A DNA stretch of 64,000 nt from DATARH01 sp963734125. Lineage in GTDB: Bacteria > Pseudomonadota > Alphaproteobacteria > ATCC43930 > CGMCC-115725. The stretch spans positions 35,081 to 99,080 of the forward strand of contig CAVTGB010000035.1 in the NCBI GenBank assembly GCA_963734125.1, in the 5' to 3' direction. Shown piece by piece: positions 8,607 through 17,544 of this stretch; position 1 is the stretch's first letter; each line of letters opens with the position of its first letter. The notes beneath the pieces were generated by a model, which was not told the origin of the DNA, ran no database searches, and saw only the letters and a program-made list of their open reading frames with translations. The position numbers were made by a program, and so were the translations under genes.

Positions 8607-9812
8607 ATGGACTTCGACAATTTCTTCAAGGCGCGCGTGGATGCGCTCCACGCCGAGGGGCGCTATCGGGTCTTTGCCGATCTGGAGCGGCGTTGCGGCC
8701 AGTTCCCTCGTGCCTTCGATCATCGCATCGGCGCCGAGGTCACGGTGTGGTGCTCGAACGACTACCTTGGCATGGGCCAGCACCCCGTGGTGCTGGAGGC
8801 AATCGCGGCAGAGCTGCGCCGCTCCGGGGCCGGGGCCGGAGGCACCCGCAACATCTCGGGCACTGCCCACGCGCATGTCCTCCTTGAGCGCGAGCTGGCC
8901 GTCCTGCACGGGCGCGAGGCCGCGCTCATTTTCACCTCAGGTTACGTCGCCAACGACGCGGCGCTGTCGACCCTGGCCGGCAGCATGCCCGGTATGGTCG
9001 TCTTGTCGGATGCGATGAACCACGCCTCGATGATCGCCGGCATCCGCAACAGCCGTGCCGAGCGCCTGATCTTCCGGCATAACGACACCGGGCATCTGGC
9101 CGAAATTCTCGCCGGTTTGCCGGCGGATCGGCCGAAACTCGTGTGTTTCGAGTCGGTCTATTCGATGGACGGCGACATCGCACCGATCGGGGCGATGTGC
9201 GACGTCGCCGAGCGCTACGGCGCGATGACCTATCTCGACGAGGTCCATGCGGTCGGGCTCTACGGCGCGCATGGCGGCGGCATCGCCGAGCGCGACGGCG
9301 TGGCGCACCGCCTGACCATCATCCAGGGGACGCTCGCCAAAGCCTTCGGGGTCATGGGCGGCTATATCGCCGGCTCGGCGCTGATGGTCGATTTCCTGCG
9401 CGGCCATGCTCCGGGGTTCATCTTCACCAGCGCGCTGCCGCCAATGCTCGCGGCCGGCGCGCTCGCCGCCGTGCGCCACCTCAGAGAGAGCCAATCCGAG
9501 CGCAGCGCGCATCAGGAGCGGGTTGCGAGCGTGAAGCGCCGGCTGACCGAAGCCGGGCTGCCGATCATGGCGAACGACAGCCACATTGTGCCGGTCATGG
9601 TGGGCGACGCCGCACTGTGCCGGACCGCGTCTGATCTCCTCCTGCGCCAGCACCAGATCTACGTGCAGCCGATCAACTACCCGACCGTGCCGCGCGGTAC
9701 CGAGCGGCTGCGCCTGACGCCGACGCCCCTGCACAGCGACGCCGATATCGAGGCGCTGGTCGCCGCGCTCCGCGAGGTTTGGGAGAGCCTCACCCTGCGC
9801 AAGGTGGCGTAA
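8607..9812 (+). CDS. hemA: 5-aminolevulinate synthase
   Basis: 401 residues from ATG 8607, the normal length; the frame upstream is not conserved-looking. It joins glycine and succinyl-CoA to 5-aminolevulinate, the first step of the alphaproteobacterial (Shemin) haem pathway. Visible landmarks are the start MDFDNFFKARVDAL, WCSNDYLGMGQHP, GTRNISGT (glycine-rich region), DEVHAVGLYG, and the PLP lysine in GTLAKAFGVMGG (Lys245). It ends 23 bases inside the 3' end of the convergent fic gene. Its cofactor is pyridoxal phosphate, and pdxH lies about 2 kb away. Confidence 0.95.
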   Translation: MDFDNFFKARVDALHAEGRYRVFADLERRCGQFPRAFDHRIGAEVTVWCSNDYLGMGQHPVVLEAIAAELRRSGAGAGGTRNISGTAHAHVLLERELAVLHGREAALIFTSGYVANDAALSTLAGSMPGMVVLSDAMNHASMIAGIRNSRAERLIFRHNDTGHLAEILAGLPADRPKLVCFESVYSMDGDIAPIGAMCDVAERYGAMTYLDEVHAVGLYGAHGGGIAERDGVAHRLTIIQGTLAKAFGVMGGYIAGSALMVDFLRGHAPGFIFTSALPPMLAAGALAAVRHLRESQSERSAHQERVASVKRRLTEAGLPIMANDSHIVPVMVGDAALCRTASDLLLRQHQIYVQPINYPTVPRGTERLRLTPTPLHSDADIEALVAALREVWESLTLRKVA

Positions 9813-10548
9813 CCCGTTCCAGCATCGCCACGTAGTGGTCGAGGCTCGCCGCCAGCCGCGCGCTCATAAAGCGCTGATAGGGCTTCGGGTCGCTCCGCAG
9901 TTGCTTGGCTTGCAGCGCGTCGATATAGGCCGCGCGATGTTTCGGACCGATGACAGCCGGGGGGTAGCCGGCCCGTATCAAAATGAGGTTCATTAGGAGC
10001 CGGGCGGTTCGGCCGTTGCCATCGCTGAAAGGATGGATCGCAACGAGCCGCGCGTGAGCTGCAAAGGCGGTCTCGGGCCCGGCCGCTGCGCCGGCGAGCC
10101 ACGCTGCGAGATCGCCCATCAAGGCCGGGATTTCGGCCGGCGTCGGCAGCACCAAGGGCGACCCGGCGATCGCCTGCTGGTGCCGGCTATAGCGCCCGGC
10201 CTCCTCGGGATCGACGCGCGCCTGGACAAGCCGGTGGATCTCACGGATGTCGATTTCGCGCACCCTCTCGCCAGCCGCGGCAAGCGCGCGGACAAAGTGC
10301 AGCGCATCCCGGTGGCCGAGTGCCTCGAGGTGATCCTTGAGCGGCTTTCCGCCGATCGTAATGCCTTTTTCAAGGACGATCGCGGTCTCGCTGCGGGTCA
10401 GCGTGTTACCCTCGATAGCGTTCGAGCTATAGGTCAGCTCGACGTCGTACCAGGCCGCCAGGGCATCGAGGCTTTGCGGGTTCAACGGCCGCAGCCGATC
10501 GAGCCGCGCCTTCAGTTCGCGCAGCCGCTCGCCGGCGCCGCGCGTCAT
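9790..10548 (-). CDS. Fic domain protein with N-terminal inhibitory motif
   Basis: 252 residues. The catalytic motif HPFSDGNGRTAR is complete, with His172 and the phosphate-binding GNGR. The N-terminal helix has the (S/T)xxxE(G/N) autoinhibitory signature as S42-NAI-E46-G47, so this is a class II Fic enzyme, usually an AMP-transferase held inactive by its own Glu. The start ATG 10548 overlaps the stop of the cation-efflux gene (ATGA), making it the last gene of a pdxH-efflux-fic unit. The target protein is unknown; no separate antitoxin is visible, which agrees with built-in inhibition. Confidence 0.88.
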   Translation of the reverse strand: MTRGAGERLRELKARLDRLRPLNPQSLDALAAWYDVELTYSSNAIEGNTLTRSETAIVLEKGITIGGKPLKDHLEALGHRDALHFVRALAAAGERVREIDIREIHRLVQARVDPEEAGRYSRHQQAIAGSPLVLPTPAEIPALMGDLAAWLAGAAAGPETAFAAHARLVAIHPFSDGNGRTARLLMNLILIRAGYPPAVIGPKHRAAYIDALQAKQLRSDPKPYQRFMSARLAASLDHYVAMLERVTPPCAG

Positions 10549-11477
10549 CGCGCCCGGCTGCGGGCGGGGAAGGTCACCCGTTCCTCGATCCCTGCCGGAT
10601 CCTCGTGGATGATGACCTCGGCATGCGGGAAGGCACTGGTCAACAGCGCCTCGACGGCGTCGGAAACCTCGTGTGCGCGCAACAGGTTCATCTCGCCGTC
10701 CATCTCGATATGGAGCTGGATGAACGCGGTCGGGCCGGCGATCCGGGTGCGGATGTCGTGGACCGCGGCGACTTCGGGATGGCTCTCGGCGATCGCGCGA
10801 ATGCGCGCGCGCTCGGGGTCGGGCAGCTCGCGGTCCATCAGCTGGGTCAACGAGAGGCGCGCGATCTTGACGGCGTTGTAGATGATCCACAACCCGACCG
10901 CGCCGCCGAAGATGGGGTCGAGGAGCGGGAATGAAAACGTGTGGCCGATCACCAGCGTCGCGATCACGCTGAGATTAAGAATGATGTCGCCGCGGTAATG
11001 CAGTTCGTCGGCGCCGATTGCCAAGGATCCGGTGCGGCGGACGACATGCCGCTGATAGGCGACAAGCCCGATCGTCACGACGATCGAAAACACCATAACC
11101 GCGATCCCGGCCGGCGGATTGGCGACCGGTTCGGGCGAGACCAGGCGGCGGATCGCCTCGGCCATCAAGAGGACCGCGCTGCCGATCAGAAAGGCGGACT
11201 GGCCGAGCGCCGCCAAGGGTTCCGCCTTGCCGTGGCCGAAACGGTGCTCGCGATCGGCCGGCGTCGCGGCGTGCCGGATGGCGAAGAAATTGACCAGCGA
11301 GGCGGCGGCGTCCACCAGCGAGTCGACAAGGCTCGCCAACAGCGCGACCGACCCCGTCCCGATCCAGGCGAGGAATTTGGCGACGATCAGCACCACGGCG
11401 ACCGCCAGCGAGGCGGAGGTCGCGCGCAAGCGCAGGCGTTGTGCCGCCGCGGGCGCGATTATGGGGTGGTCGGTCAT
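10545..11477 (-). CDS. Cation diffusion facilitator (CDF) family transporter
   Basis: 310 residues from ATG 11477, which overlaps the pdxH stop (ATGA). Six membrane segments precede a cytoplasmic C-terminal domain. The metal-site pattern is visible as LVDSLVDAAAS (TM2) and the TM5 motif HYRGDIILNLS, with the conserved RFGHGK between TM2 and TM3. The DxxxD pattern is of the type seen in FieF-like Zn/Fe exporters. Metal specificity is inferred from these motifs only. Confidence 0.88.
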   Translation of the reverse strand: MTDHPIIAPAAAQRLRLRATSASLAVAVVLIVAKFLAWIGTGSVALLASLVDSLVDAAASLVNFFAIRHAATPADREHRFGHGKAEPLAALGQSAFLIGSAVLLMAEAIRRLVSPEPVANPPAGIAVMVFSIVVTIGLVAYQRHVVRRTGSLAIGADELHYRGDIILNLSVIATLVIGHTFSFPLLDPIFGGAVGLWIIYNAVKIARLSLTQLMDRELPDPERARIRAIAESHPEVAAVHDIRTRIAGPTAFIQLHIEMDGEMNLLRAHEVSDAVEALLTSAFPHAEVIIHEDPAGIEERVTFPARSRAR

Positions 11478-12082
11478 GGAAACAGGCGCTCCTTGCGCCA
11501 TGCCTTGCCCTCGGTCAAGGGGCCCTCGCGGACAAACACGACCCGATCATGCAGCCGAAACGGCCGCTCCTGCCAGAACTCGATCCGTTCGGGGCTAACC
11601 CGAAACCCGGACCAGCTCGCCGGCCGTGGCACGGCCGGCCGCTCCGCGTATTGCCGGGTGAAATCGAGGAAGCGCTGTTCGAGCGCCGCGCGGCTTTCGA
11701 GCAGGCGCGACTGCTCGGAGGCCCAGGCGCCGATCTGGCTGTCGCGCGGCCGCGTTCTGAAATAGGCATCGGCATCGTCCGCGCCGACGAGCGCGACGGT
11801 GCCCTCGATGCGGATCTGCCGGGCGATCGACTTCCAGTGCATGCACAGTGCCGCGTGCGGGTTAATAAACAGCTCGGTGGCCTTGCGGCTTTCCAGATTG
11901 GTGTAGAAGACAAAACCGTTGGCGTCCGCGCCCTTGAGCAAGACCGCGCGCAGCGACGGCAGCCCGCCCGTCGTCGCGGTGGCGAGCATTATCGTCTCGG
12001 CGAGCGGCTCCTTTGTTGCCGCGAGCGCGAACCACCGCGCAAACGGCGCGAAGGGTTCCTCCTCGGCGATGTCGTCGGTCAT
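11474..12082 (-). CDS. pdxH: Pyridoxamine 5'-phosphate oxidase
   Basis: 202 residues, usual length about 200-220. It oxidises pyridoxamine- or pyridoxine-5'-phosphate to PLP with FMN. Diagnostic segments: MLATATTGGLPSLRAVLLKG, FVFYTNLESRKATEL (FMN phosphate contacts), INPHAALCMHWKSIARQIRIEG, SQIGAWASEQS and the C-terminal WSGFRVSP-IEFWQ-RPFRLHDR block. First gene of the overlapping unit with the efflux transporter and fic; 26 bases separate its start from the stop of the BrkB gene. Confidence 0.94.
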   Translation of the reverse strand: MTDDIAEEEPFAPFARWFALAATKEPLAETIMLATATTGGLPSLRAVLLKGADANGFVFYTNLESRKATELFINPHAALCMHWKSIARQIRIEGTVALVGADDADAYFRTRPRDSQIGAWASEQSRLLESRAALEQRFLDFTRQYAERPAVPRPASWSGFRVSPERIEFWQERPFRLHDRVVFVREGPLTEGKAWRKERLFP

Positions 12083-12108
12083 CCTGCGCAGGCCTCCGTG
12101 GCGCTTCC

Positions 12109-13488
12109 CTACTCCGACCCGATGCCGTCGGCAACCGCCCTCACCGGCGGATTACCGGCCGGCACCGCCGCCGGGGCGTTGATCTCGGCCACCAGCACCG
12201 CCAGCGTCACCCGCATCGCCGCGGCCTCCGCCTTGACGATCCGCTCCATCGCCGGCGCGACCTGCACCTGCCACGGCGCCAGCGGCCGAGCGCGCCAGCT
12301 GCCGGCAAGCGGCAGGCCGAGCGCGAGATAGAGGTCGTGCAGCGTGGCGGTCTCCGGGCTCCACCCCAGCACCCAGTCCCCGGATTGGGTTGGCGCGGTA
12401 AATCCGGCGCGCGCGAGACGTTGAAGATGCTCGTCGACGACCGAGGTGGCGACCCCAAGCTCATTTGCCAGCGACGAGATGCTACAGCTTGCGCCGCGCC
12501 GCTGTGCCCGTGCCAGGATGGCGATCAGAGCGAGGCTGAAGCCAAGCCGCACCCCGCCGCTGGTGAGCTGGGTCAGCCGTTCGTCGATCCGCCAGGTCGG
12601 CAGATTTGCCGCCACCACAGCGCCGAGCAGCACCGCGAGCCATGACACGTACATCCATAACAGGAAAATCGGGATGGCGGCGAGTGCGCCATAGACGGTC
12701 TGGTAGGACGACATCGCGCCGATGTAGATCCCGAAGCCGATTTTGAGGATCTCGATCGCGATCGCCGCCACCGTCGCGCCAACGGCGCCATCACGCCAAC
12801 GCACGGCGCAATTGGGGATGATGCAGTAAAGCAGCGTGCAGGCGATCAGCTCCAACAGCCACGGCACGAAGCGCACGAGGAAATGCGGCCAGAAGCTGGC
12901 GAATAGGGCAAGCGCCTGCGGATCGAGGCCGGCGCGGCGGGCGGCGGTATCGAGATAGGTCGACAGCGTGAGGCTCATGCCCACAAGGAGCGGCCCGAGC
13001 GTAATCAGCGTCCAGTAGGCGACGATCCGCTGGCTCCAGGGCCGCGGCATCGTCACCCGCCACAGCGCATTCAGCTGATCCTCGACCGTCACCAAGAGGA
13101 GAACGCCGGTTCCGGCGATGCCGACGATGCCGATCGCCGTGGTCTGGGCCGCCAACTCGGCAAAATACTGGAACCACCACGCCGCCTGCTCGCTGATCTG
13201 CGGCACGAAATTGCGGAAGACGAGCGACAGCAGCTCCTGCCGCACCGCGGCGAAATTGGGGAACGCCGAGAGGATGCCAAGGGCAATGACCCCGAGCGGC
13301 ACCAGCGACACCAGCGTCGTATAGCTGAGTGCGCCCGACGCCGCAAAGCAGCCGTCGCGACTGAAGCGATGCAACGCATATCGGCAGAAGGTACGCGTCG
13401 CCGCGAGCTTTTCCTGCAGCATGCTGGTGCCGGCATTGCTGCCGACCGGAGCACCGCCCCGCGTAGCGCGGTCGTGGGCTTGCTGCAT
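12109..13488 (-). CDS. YihY/BrkB family inner-membrane protein with C-terminal helical domain
   Basis: 459 residues. About six membrane helices between residues 45 and 290 carry family landmarks (ALSYTTLVSLVPLGVIALG near the start, LLLVTVEDQLNALWRV, TVYGALAAIPIFLLWMYVSW). After residue 310 a soluble part resembles a winged helix (SISSLANELGVATSVVDEHL), as seen in many alphaproteobacterial members. Formerly called RNase BN, the family is now regarded as membrane proteins of uncertain role. An internal ATG at 13422 is an alternative start. Confidence 0.82.
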   Translation of the reverse strand: MQQAHDRATRGGAPVGSNAGTSMLQEKLAATRTFCRYALHRFSRDGCFAASGALSYTTLVSLVPLGVIALGILSAFPNFAAVRQELLSLVFRNFVPQISEQAAWWFQYFAELAAQTTAIGIVGIAGTGVLLLVTVEDQLNALWRVTMPRPWSQRIVAYWTLITLGPLLVGMSLTLSTYLDTAARRAGLDPQALALFASFWPHFLVRFVPWLLELIACTLLYCIIPNCAVRWRDGAVGATVAAIAIEILKIGFGIYIGAMSSYQTVYGALAAIPIFLLWMYVSWLAVLLGAVVAANLPTWRIDERLTQLTSGGVRLGFSLALIAILARAQRRGASCSISSLANELGVATSVVDEHLQRLARAGFTAPTQSGDWVLGWSPETATLHDLYLALGLPLAGSWRARPLAPWQVQVAPAMERIVKAEAAAMRVTLAVLVAEINAPAAVPAGNPPVRAVADGIGSE

Positions 13489-13814
13489 GTCGTCCCTATA
13501 CGACCGATTTCGCCTGCTTCACAAGCGCCGCGGGCGCGATCTCGCCGATTGCCGACGCGGGGAGCCCCGAGAGGTGCCACGAACCGCTGGAAGGGTAAAC
13601 GCTTCCGCCTCCTACCCGTCCGGCGTCCGGATCCGCCCGCCGGCGCCGCTCCCACTCGCCGGAACGGTCGTAATCCGCTCGACAATTCGGTGAAGATTAC
13701 GGGATGCCGGAAATTCAAACCACCGGGAGGAGCGCGCCCGGCGCCGGCGTTGACACTGCCCCCCGCCCCCGTTACCAACGGCGGCAACGCCAGAACAAGG
13801 GAGGACGAATCCAC
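13489..13814. other. Divergent intergenic region between brkB-like gene and ABC operon
   Basis: 326 bases without a gene. It separates two outward-reading units and so should hold both promoters. The half next to the ABC operon has a sigma70-like site (listed separately). I looked for a tRNA and found none; no further structure stands out. Confidence 0.6.
13750..13778 (+). promoter_or_regulatory. Possible sigma70-type promoter of the peptide ABC operon
   Basis: TTGACA at 13750-13755, a 17-base spacer, then TACCAA at 13773-13778, about 36 bases before the TTG start of the first ATPase. The -35 box is perfect and the -10 box weak. GGGAGG follows as ribosome site. Confidence 0.35.
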
Positions 13815-14819
13815 TTGCCGCCGCTTCTCGAAGTAAGGGATCTGCACACCGAGTTCCGCACCGGTGCAGGGATCGTGCGGGCGGTGGACGGCGTCTCCTA
13901 TACCGTCGATCCCGGCGAAACGGTCGCGATCGTCGGGGAAAGCGGGTCGGGCAAATCTGTCGGGAGCGCTGTCGCTCCTGCGCCTTATCCCGAACCCGCC
14001 CGGGCGGATCACCCACGGGCAGATCCTCTTTGCCGGCCGCGATCTGATGGGGCTGTCGGAGGAGGAGATGCGCCAGGTGCGGGGTGGCGACATCGGTATG
14101 GTGTTCCAGGAACCGATGACCTCGCTCAATCCCGTCCTGACGATCGGGCGCCAGATCACCGAGACGATCGAGCAGCATCGCGGCGCCGACGCCGCGGCGG
14201 CACAGCGCCGGGCGATCGAGCTTCTGGGCCTGGTCGGCATCGCCGACGCCGAGCGCCGCCTCAAGCAATACCCGCATCAGCTCTCGGGCGGCATGCGCCA
14301 GCGCATCATGATCGCGATCGCGCTGGCCTGCGACCCCAAGCTGATCATCGCCGACGAGCCGACGACCGCGCTCGACGTGACGATCCAGGCGCAGATCCTC
14401 GAGTTGATGCAGCAATTGACCCGCCGGCTCGGCGTCGCGCTGATCATCATCACCCACAATCTCGGGGTCGTCGCCCGCTACGCCGCCCGCGTCAACGTGA
14501 TGTATGCCGGCCGCATCGTCGAAAGCGGCAGCGCCACGGCGCTCTACCACGACCCGCACCATCCCTACACGATGGCGCTGTTGCACTCGGTGCCGCGGCT
14601 CGACCGCCCGCGCCAGGCCCGGCTCGACCCGATCGAGGGCCAGCCGCCCGACCTGACCCGGCTCGACCGCGGCTGCAGCGTTCCGGCCGCGCTGCCGCTT
14701 TGCCGTCGAACACTGCGCCACCGCGCCGCCGCCGCTCGCTGCCGGCCGGCGCGCCGGGCCAGCTCGCGGCGTGCTACCGCAGCAACGATCTGGGCACGGT
14801 CGCAGGCGAGGCGGCATGA
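13815..14819 (+). CDS. dppD: Peptide ABC transporter ATPase, DppD/OppD type (frame-disrupted)
   Basis: Reading starts at TTG 13815 (LPPLLEVRDLHTEF) after GGGAGG. All ATPase motifs are present but in three frames: Walker A GESGSGKS, Q-loop VFQEPMTSLNP, signature LSGGMRQRIMIAIAL, Walker B LIIADEPTTALD, and the C-terminal oligopeptide domain ending in GQLAACYR. Surplus bases at about 13962, 14680 and near 14736 must be dropped to read through. At 13962 the surplus base gives the two spellings GTC/GTG of valine; at 14680 it gives AGC/AGG. The stop overlaps the second ATPase start (ATGA). I consider the gene intact in the organism. Confidence 0.82.
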   Translation: MPPLLEVRDLHTEFRTGAGIVRAVDGVSYTVDPGETVAIVGESGSGKSVGSAVAPAPYPEPARADHPRADPLCRPRSDGAVGGGDAPGAGWRHRYGVPGTDDLAQSRPDDRAPDHRDDRAASRRRRRGGTAPGDRASGPGRHRRRRAPPQAIPASALGRHAPAHHDRDRAGLRPQADHRRRADDRARRDDPGADPRVDAAIDPPARRRADHHHPQSRGRRPLRRPRQRDVCRPHRRKRQRHGALPRPAPSLHDGAVALGAAARPPAPGPARPDRGPAARPDPARPRLQRSGRAAALPSNTAPPRRRRSLPAGAPGQLAACYRSNDLGTVAGEAA

Positions 14820-15814
14820 CCGCGACGGCCGGCGAAGCGGCGCCGCTCTTGCAGGTACGCGGCCTCAAGATGCACTTCCCGGTCACCGAGGGGATGATCG
14901 CGCGCCGCCATATCGGCGATGTGAAGGCGGTCGACGGCGTCGACTTCACGATCCGCCGCGGCGAGACCCTGGGCCTCGTCGGCGAAAGCGGCTGCGGCAA
15001 GACGACGATGGGCCGCTGCATTCTGCGTCTCGAAAAGCCGACTGCGGGCGAAATCCTCTATGACGGCGTCGACATCGCCAAGCTCGGCCGCCGGCAGCTG
15101 GTGGCGCTGCGGCGCCGCATCCAGGTGATCTTCCAGGACCCCTACAGCTCACTCAACCCGCGCCAGAAGGTCGGCTCGATCATCGCCGAGCCGATGCGGG
15201 TGCACGGCGTCGAGCCCGACGCCACCCGCCGCACCGCCCGGGTGCGCGAACTGTTGTCGCTGTGCGGCCTCAATCCCAATTTTGCCGATCGCTACCCGCA
15301 CGAGATGTCGGGCGGCCAGCGCCAGCGGGTCGGCATCGCGCGCGCGCTCGCGCTCAACCCCGAATTCATCGTCTGCGACGAGGCGGTCTCGGCGCTCGAT
15401 GTGTCGATCCAGGCCCAGATCATCAATCTGCTCGAGGATCTGCGCGACAAGTTCAACCTGACCTATCTGTTCATCGCGCACGATCTGTCGGTGGTTCGGC
15501 ATTTGTGCCAGCGCGTCGCCGTCATGTATCTCGGCCGGGTCGTCGAACTGGCCCAGTGCGACGAATTGTTCGACAACCCGCTGCATCCCTACACCTGCGC
15601 CTTGCTCGCCGCGGTGCCGGTGCCCGACCCGACGGTCGAGGCGAAGCGCGCGTTTCAGCCGGTCATTGGCGAGGTGCCGAGCCCGATCAACCCGCCGCCC
15701 GGCTGCGTCTTTCACCCGCGCTGCCCGCTCGCGGTCGCGCAGTGCCACGAGGTCCGCCCGGAACTGCGCGAATTGCGCCCGAGCCATTGGGTCGCCTGCA
15801 GCGTGGTGCAGTAG
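14816..15814 (+). CDS. dppF: Peptide ABC transporter ATPase, DppF/OppF type
   Basis: 332 residues in one uninterrupted frame. Walker A GESGCGKTTMGR, Q-loop VIFQDPYSSLNPRQ, signature MSGGQRQRVGIARAL, Walker B FIVCDEAVSALD, switch His in FIAHDLSVVRH. The C-terminal extension with PGCVFHPRCPLAV is the Cys-containing oligopeptide-transporter domain. It pairs with the preceding ATPase to power the two permeases at 22.6-24.5 kb. Start ATG 14816 overlaps the dppD stop. Confidence 0.93.
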   Translation: MTATAGEAAPLLQVRGLKMHFPVTEGMIARRHIGDVKAVDGVDFTIRRGETLGLVGESGCGKTTMGRCILRLEKPTAGEILYDGVDIAKLGRRQLVALRRRIQVIFQDPYSSLNPRQKVGSIIAEPMRVHGVEPDATRRTARVRELLSLCGLNPNFADRYPHEMSGGQRQRVGIARALALNPEFIVCDEAVSALDVSIQAQIINLLEDLRDKFNLTYLFIAHDLSVVRHLCQRVAVMYLGRVVELAQCDELFDNPLHPYTCALLAAVPVPDPTVEAKRAFQPVIGEVPSPINPPPGCVFHPRCPLAVAQCHEVRPELRELRPSHWVACSVVQ

Positions 15815-15856
15815 CGCCGACGAGCGGGTTGGAGAGGCCGCAGCCGATTTAAAGTC

Positions 15857-17500
15857 ATGCGCGCATCCGCCGGGGGAAACACCGTGGACTTCGCCTACCG
15901 ACTCGCCCTCGCGGCGATCCTCGCCATCGTCGCGCTTACCCTGCCCGCAACCGCCGAGGAAACGCCCAAGCGCGGCGGCACGCTGACCTACATGATCCCG
16001 GCCGATGCGCCGCCGAGCTTCGACGGCCATCGCGAAAGCACCTATGCGACGGTGCATGCGGTGGCGCCGTTCTACAGCGTCCTGATCCGGGTCAATCCCG
16101 ACAACCCGTCCTCGACCACCGATCTCGTCTGCGATCTGTGCACCGCAGATGCCGACAGCCGACCGACGACGGGCCGGACCTACACCTTCAAGATCCGCGA
16201 GGGCGTCAAGTGGCATGACGGCTCGCCCCTCACCGCCGCCGATGTGGCGGCGAGCTTCAACGAGATCATCTTTCCGCCCGACCGGGGTCCTGAGCGCGCG
16301 CGTCAGCAACTACGTCGATGGTCGACAAGGTCGAGGCGCCCGATCCGACGACCGTCGTCTTCCATCTCAAGTTCGCGACCGGCGCGTTTCTGACCGCGCT
16401 CGCCGATCCCGTTCAACTGGATCTACCAGAAGGCGATCCTCGACAAGGACCCGCACTGGTACGAGAAGAACGTGATGGGCTCGGGTCCCGTTCAAATTCG
16501 CCGGGTACGAGACCGGCCAGTCGATCAAGGGGGTGCGCAATCCCGATTATTATCACAAGGGGCTGCCCTATCTCGACGGCTTCACCGGGATCTTTGCCGC
16601 CAAGCAGGCGGTACGGGTCGACGCGATCCGCAGCGACCGCGCCGCGATCGAGTTTCGCGGCATGCCGCCGTCGGCGCGCGACGAGCTGGTCAGGCGCTCG
16701 GCGACAAGATCACCGTGCAGGAAGGCGATTGGGACTGTCGCCAGCGCGGTGACGCCCAATCACCAGAGAAAGCCGTTCGACGATGTCAGGGTCCGCCGCG
16801 CTCTGACCCTGGCGATCGACCGCTGGGGCGGCGCCCCGGGCCTCTCCAAGATCGCCATCGTGCAGACGGTCGGCGGCATCGTCTTTCCCGGCTCGCCGTT
16901 GGCGGCGACCAAGGCGGAGCTGGAAGCAGATGGCCGGGTATTGGCCCGACATCGAAAAGTCGCGGGCCGAGGCCAGGCGGCTGCTCAAGGAAGCGGGGGC
17001 CGAAGGGATCTCCTTCGAACTGCTCAACCGCAATGTCGACCAGCCCTACAAATACGTCGCCACCTGGCTGATCGACCAGTGGAGCAAGATCGGGCTGCAC
17101 GTGACGCAGCGGGTCGTGCCGACCGGCCCCTGGTTCGACGCGATGCGCAACGGCGATTTCGATGTCGTCGTCGAAGCCCCGGGCTACGGCATCGTCAACC
17201 CGCCGCTCGATGTGCAGAAAGTCCTGCCCGCCTCGGTCGATGCCGAGAATTACGGCCATTACGAGGACCCGACCGAGGTCGAGCTCTACGACAGCCATGC
17301 TGCACGAGACCGATCCGGCGCAAGCAGCGCGCCCTGATGCGCCGGTTCGAGACCTACGTGCTCGACGACCAGGCGCACGAGATCTGGGCGTTGTGGTGGC
17401 ACCGGATCGTGCCCGTACCGCTCCTACGTGAAGGGCTTCAAGATCGCCCCGACCCATTTCATCAATCAGGATCTGGCGACGGATCTGGCTCGACAAATAG
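15857..17500 (+). CDS. Peptide-type ABC substrate-binding protein, copy 1 (frame-disrupted)
   Basis: SBP_bac_5 family periplasmic binding protein of about 540 residues if read through. Signal peptide LALAAILAIVALTLPATA, then the mature start ETPKRGGTLTYMIPADAPP shared by all four copies, then FYSVLIRVNP, CDLC, TYTFKIREGVKWHDGSPLTA, NPDYYHKGLPYLDG and the end LATxLxLDK. A GTG at 15884 behind GGGGGAAA is the likelier start. By hand I need to drop one base at 13 sites and add one near 16692. At 10 of the 13 insertions the two bases are synonymous wobble choices (GCA/G at 16148, ACA/G at 16158, TGT/C at 16739, GAA/G at 16926). Confidence 0.8.
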
Positions 17501-17544
17501 CGGGCCGGCGAGAACGAAGACGAGACGGTGAACAGGGGGAAGAG

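Noticed and set aside
13560..13700. Possible tRNA or structured RNA, because an antisense frame ends GAGGRIRTPDG
   Set aside because: No cloverleaf, T-arm consensus or CCA could be found on either strand.
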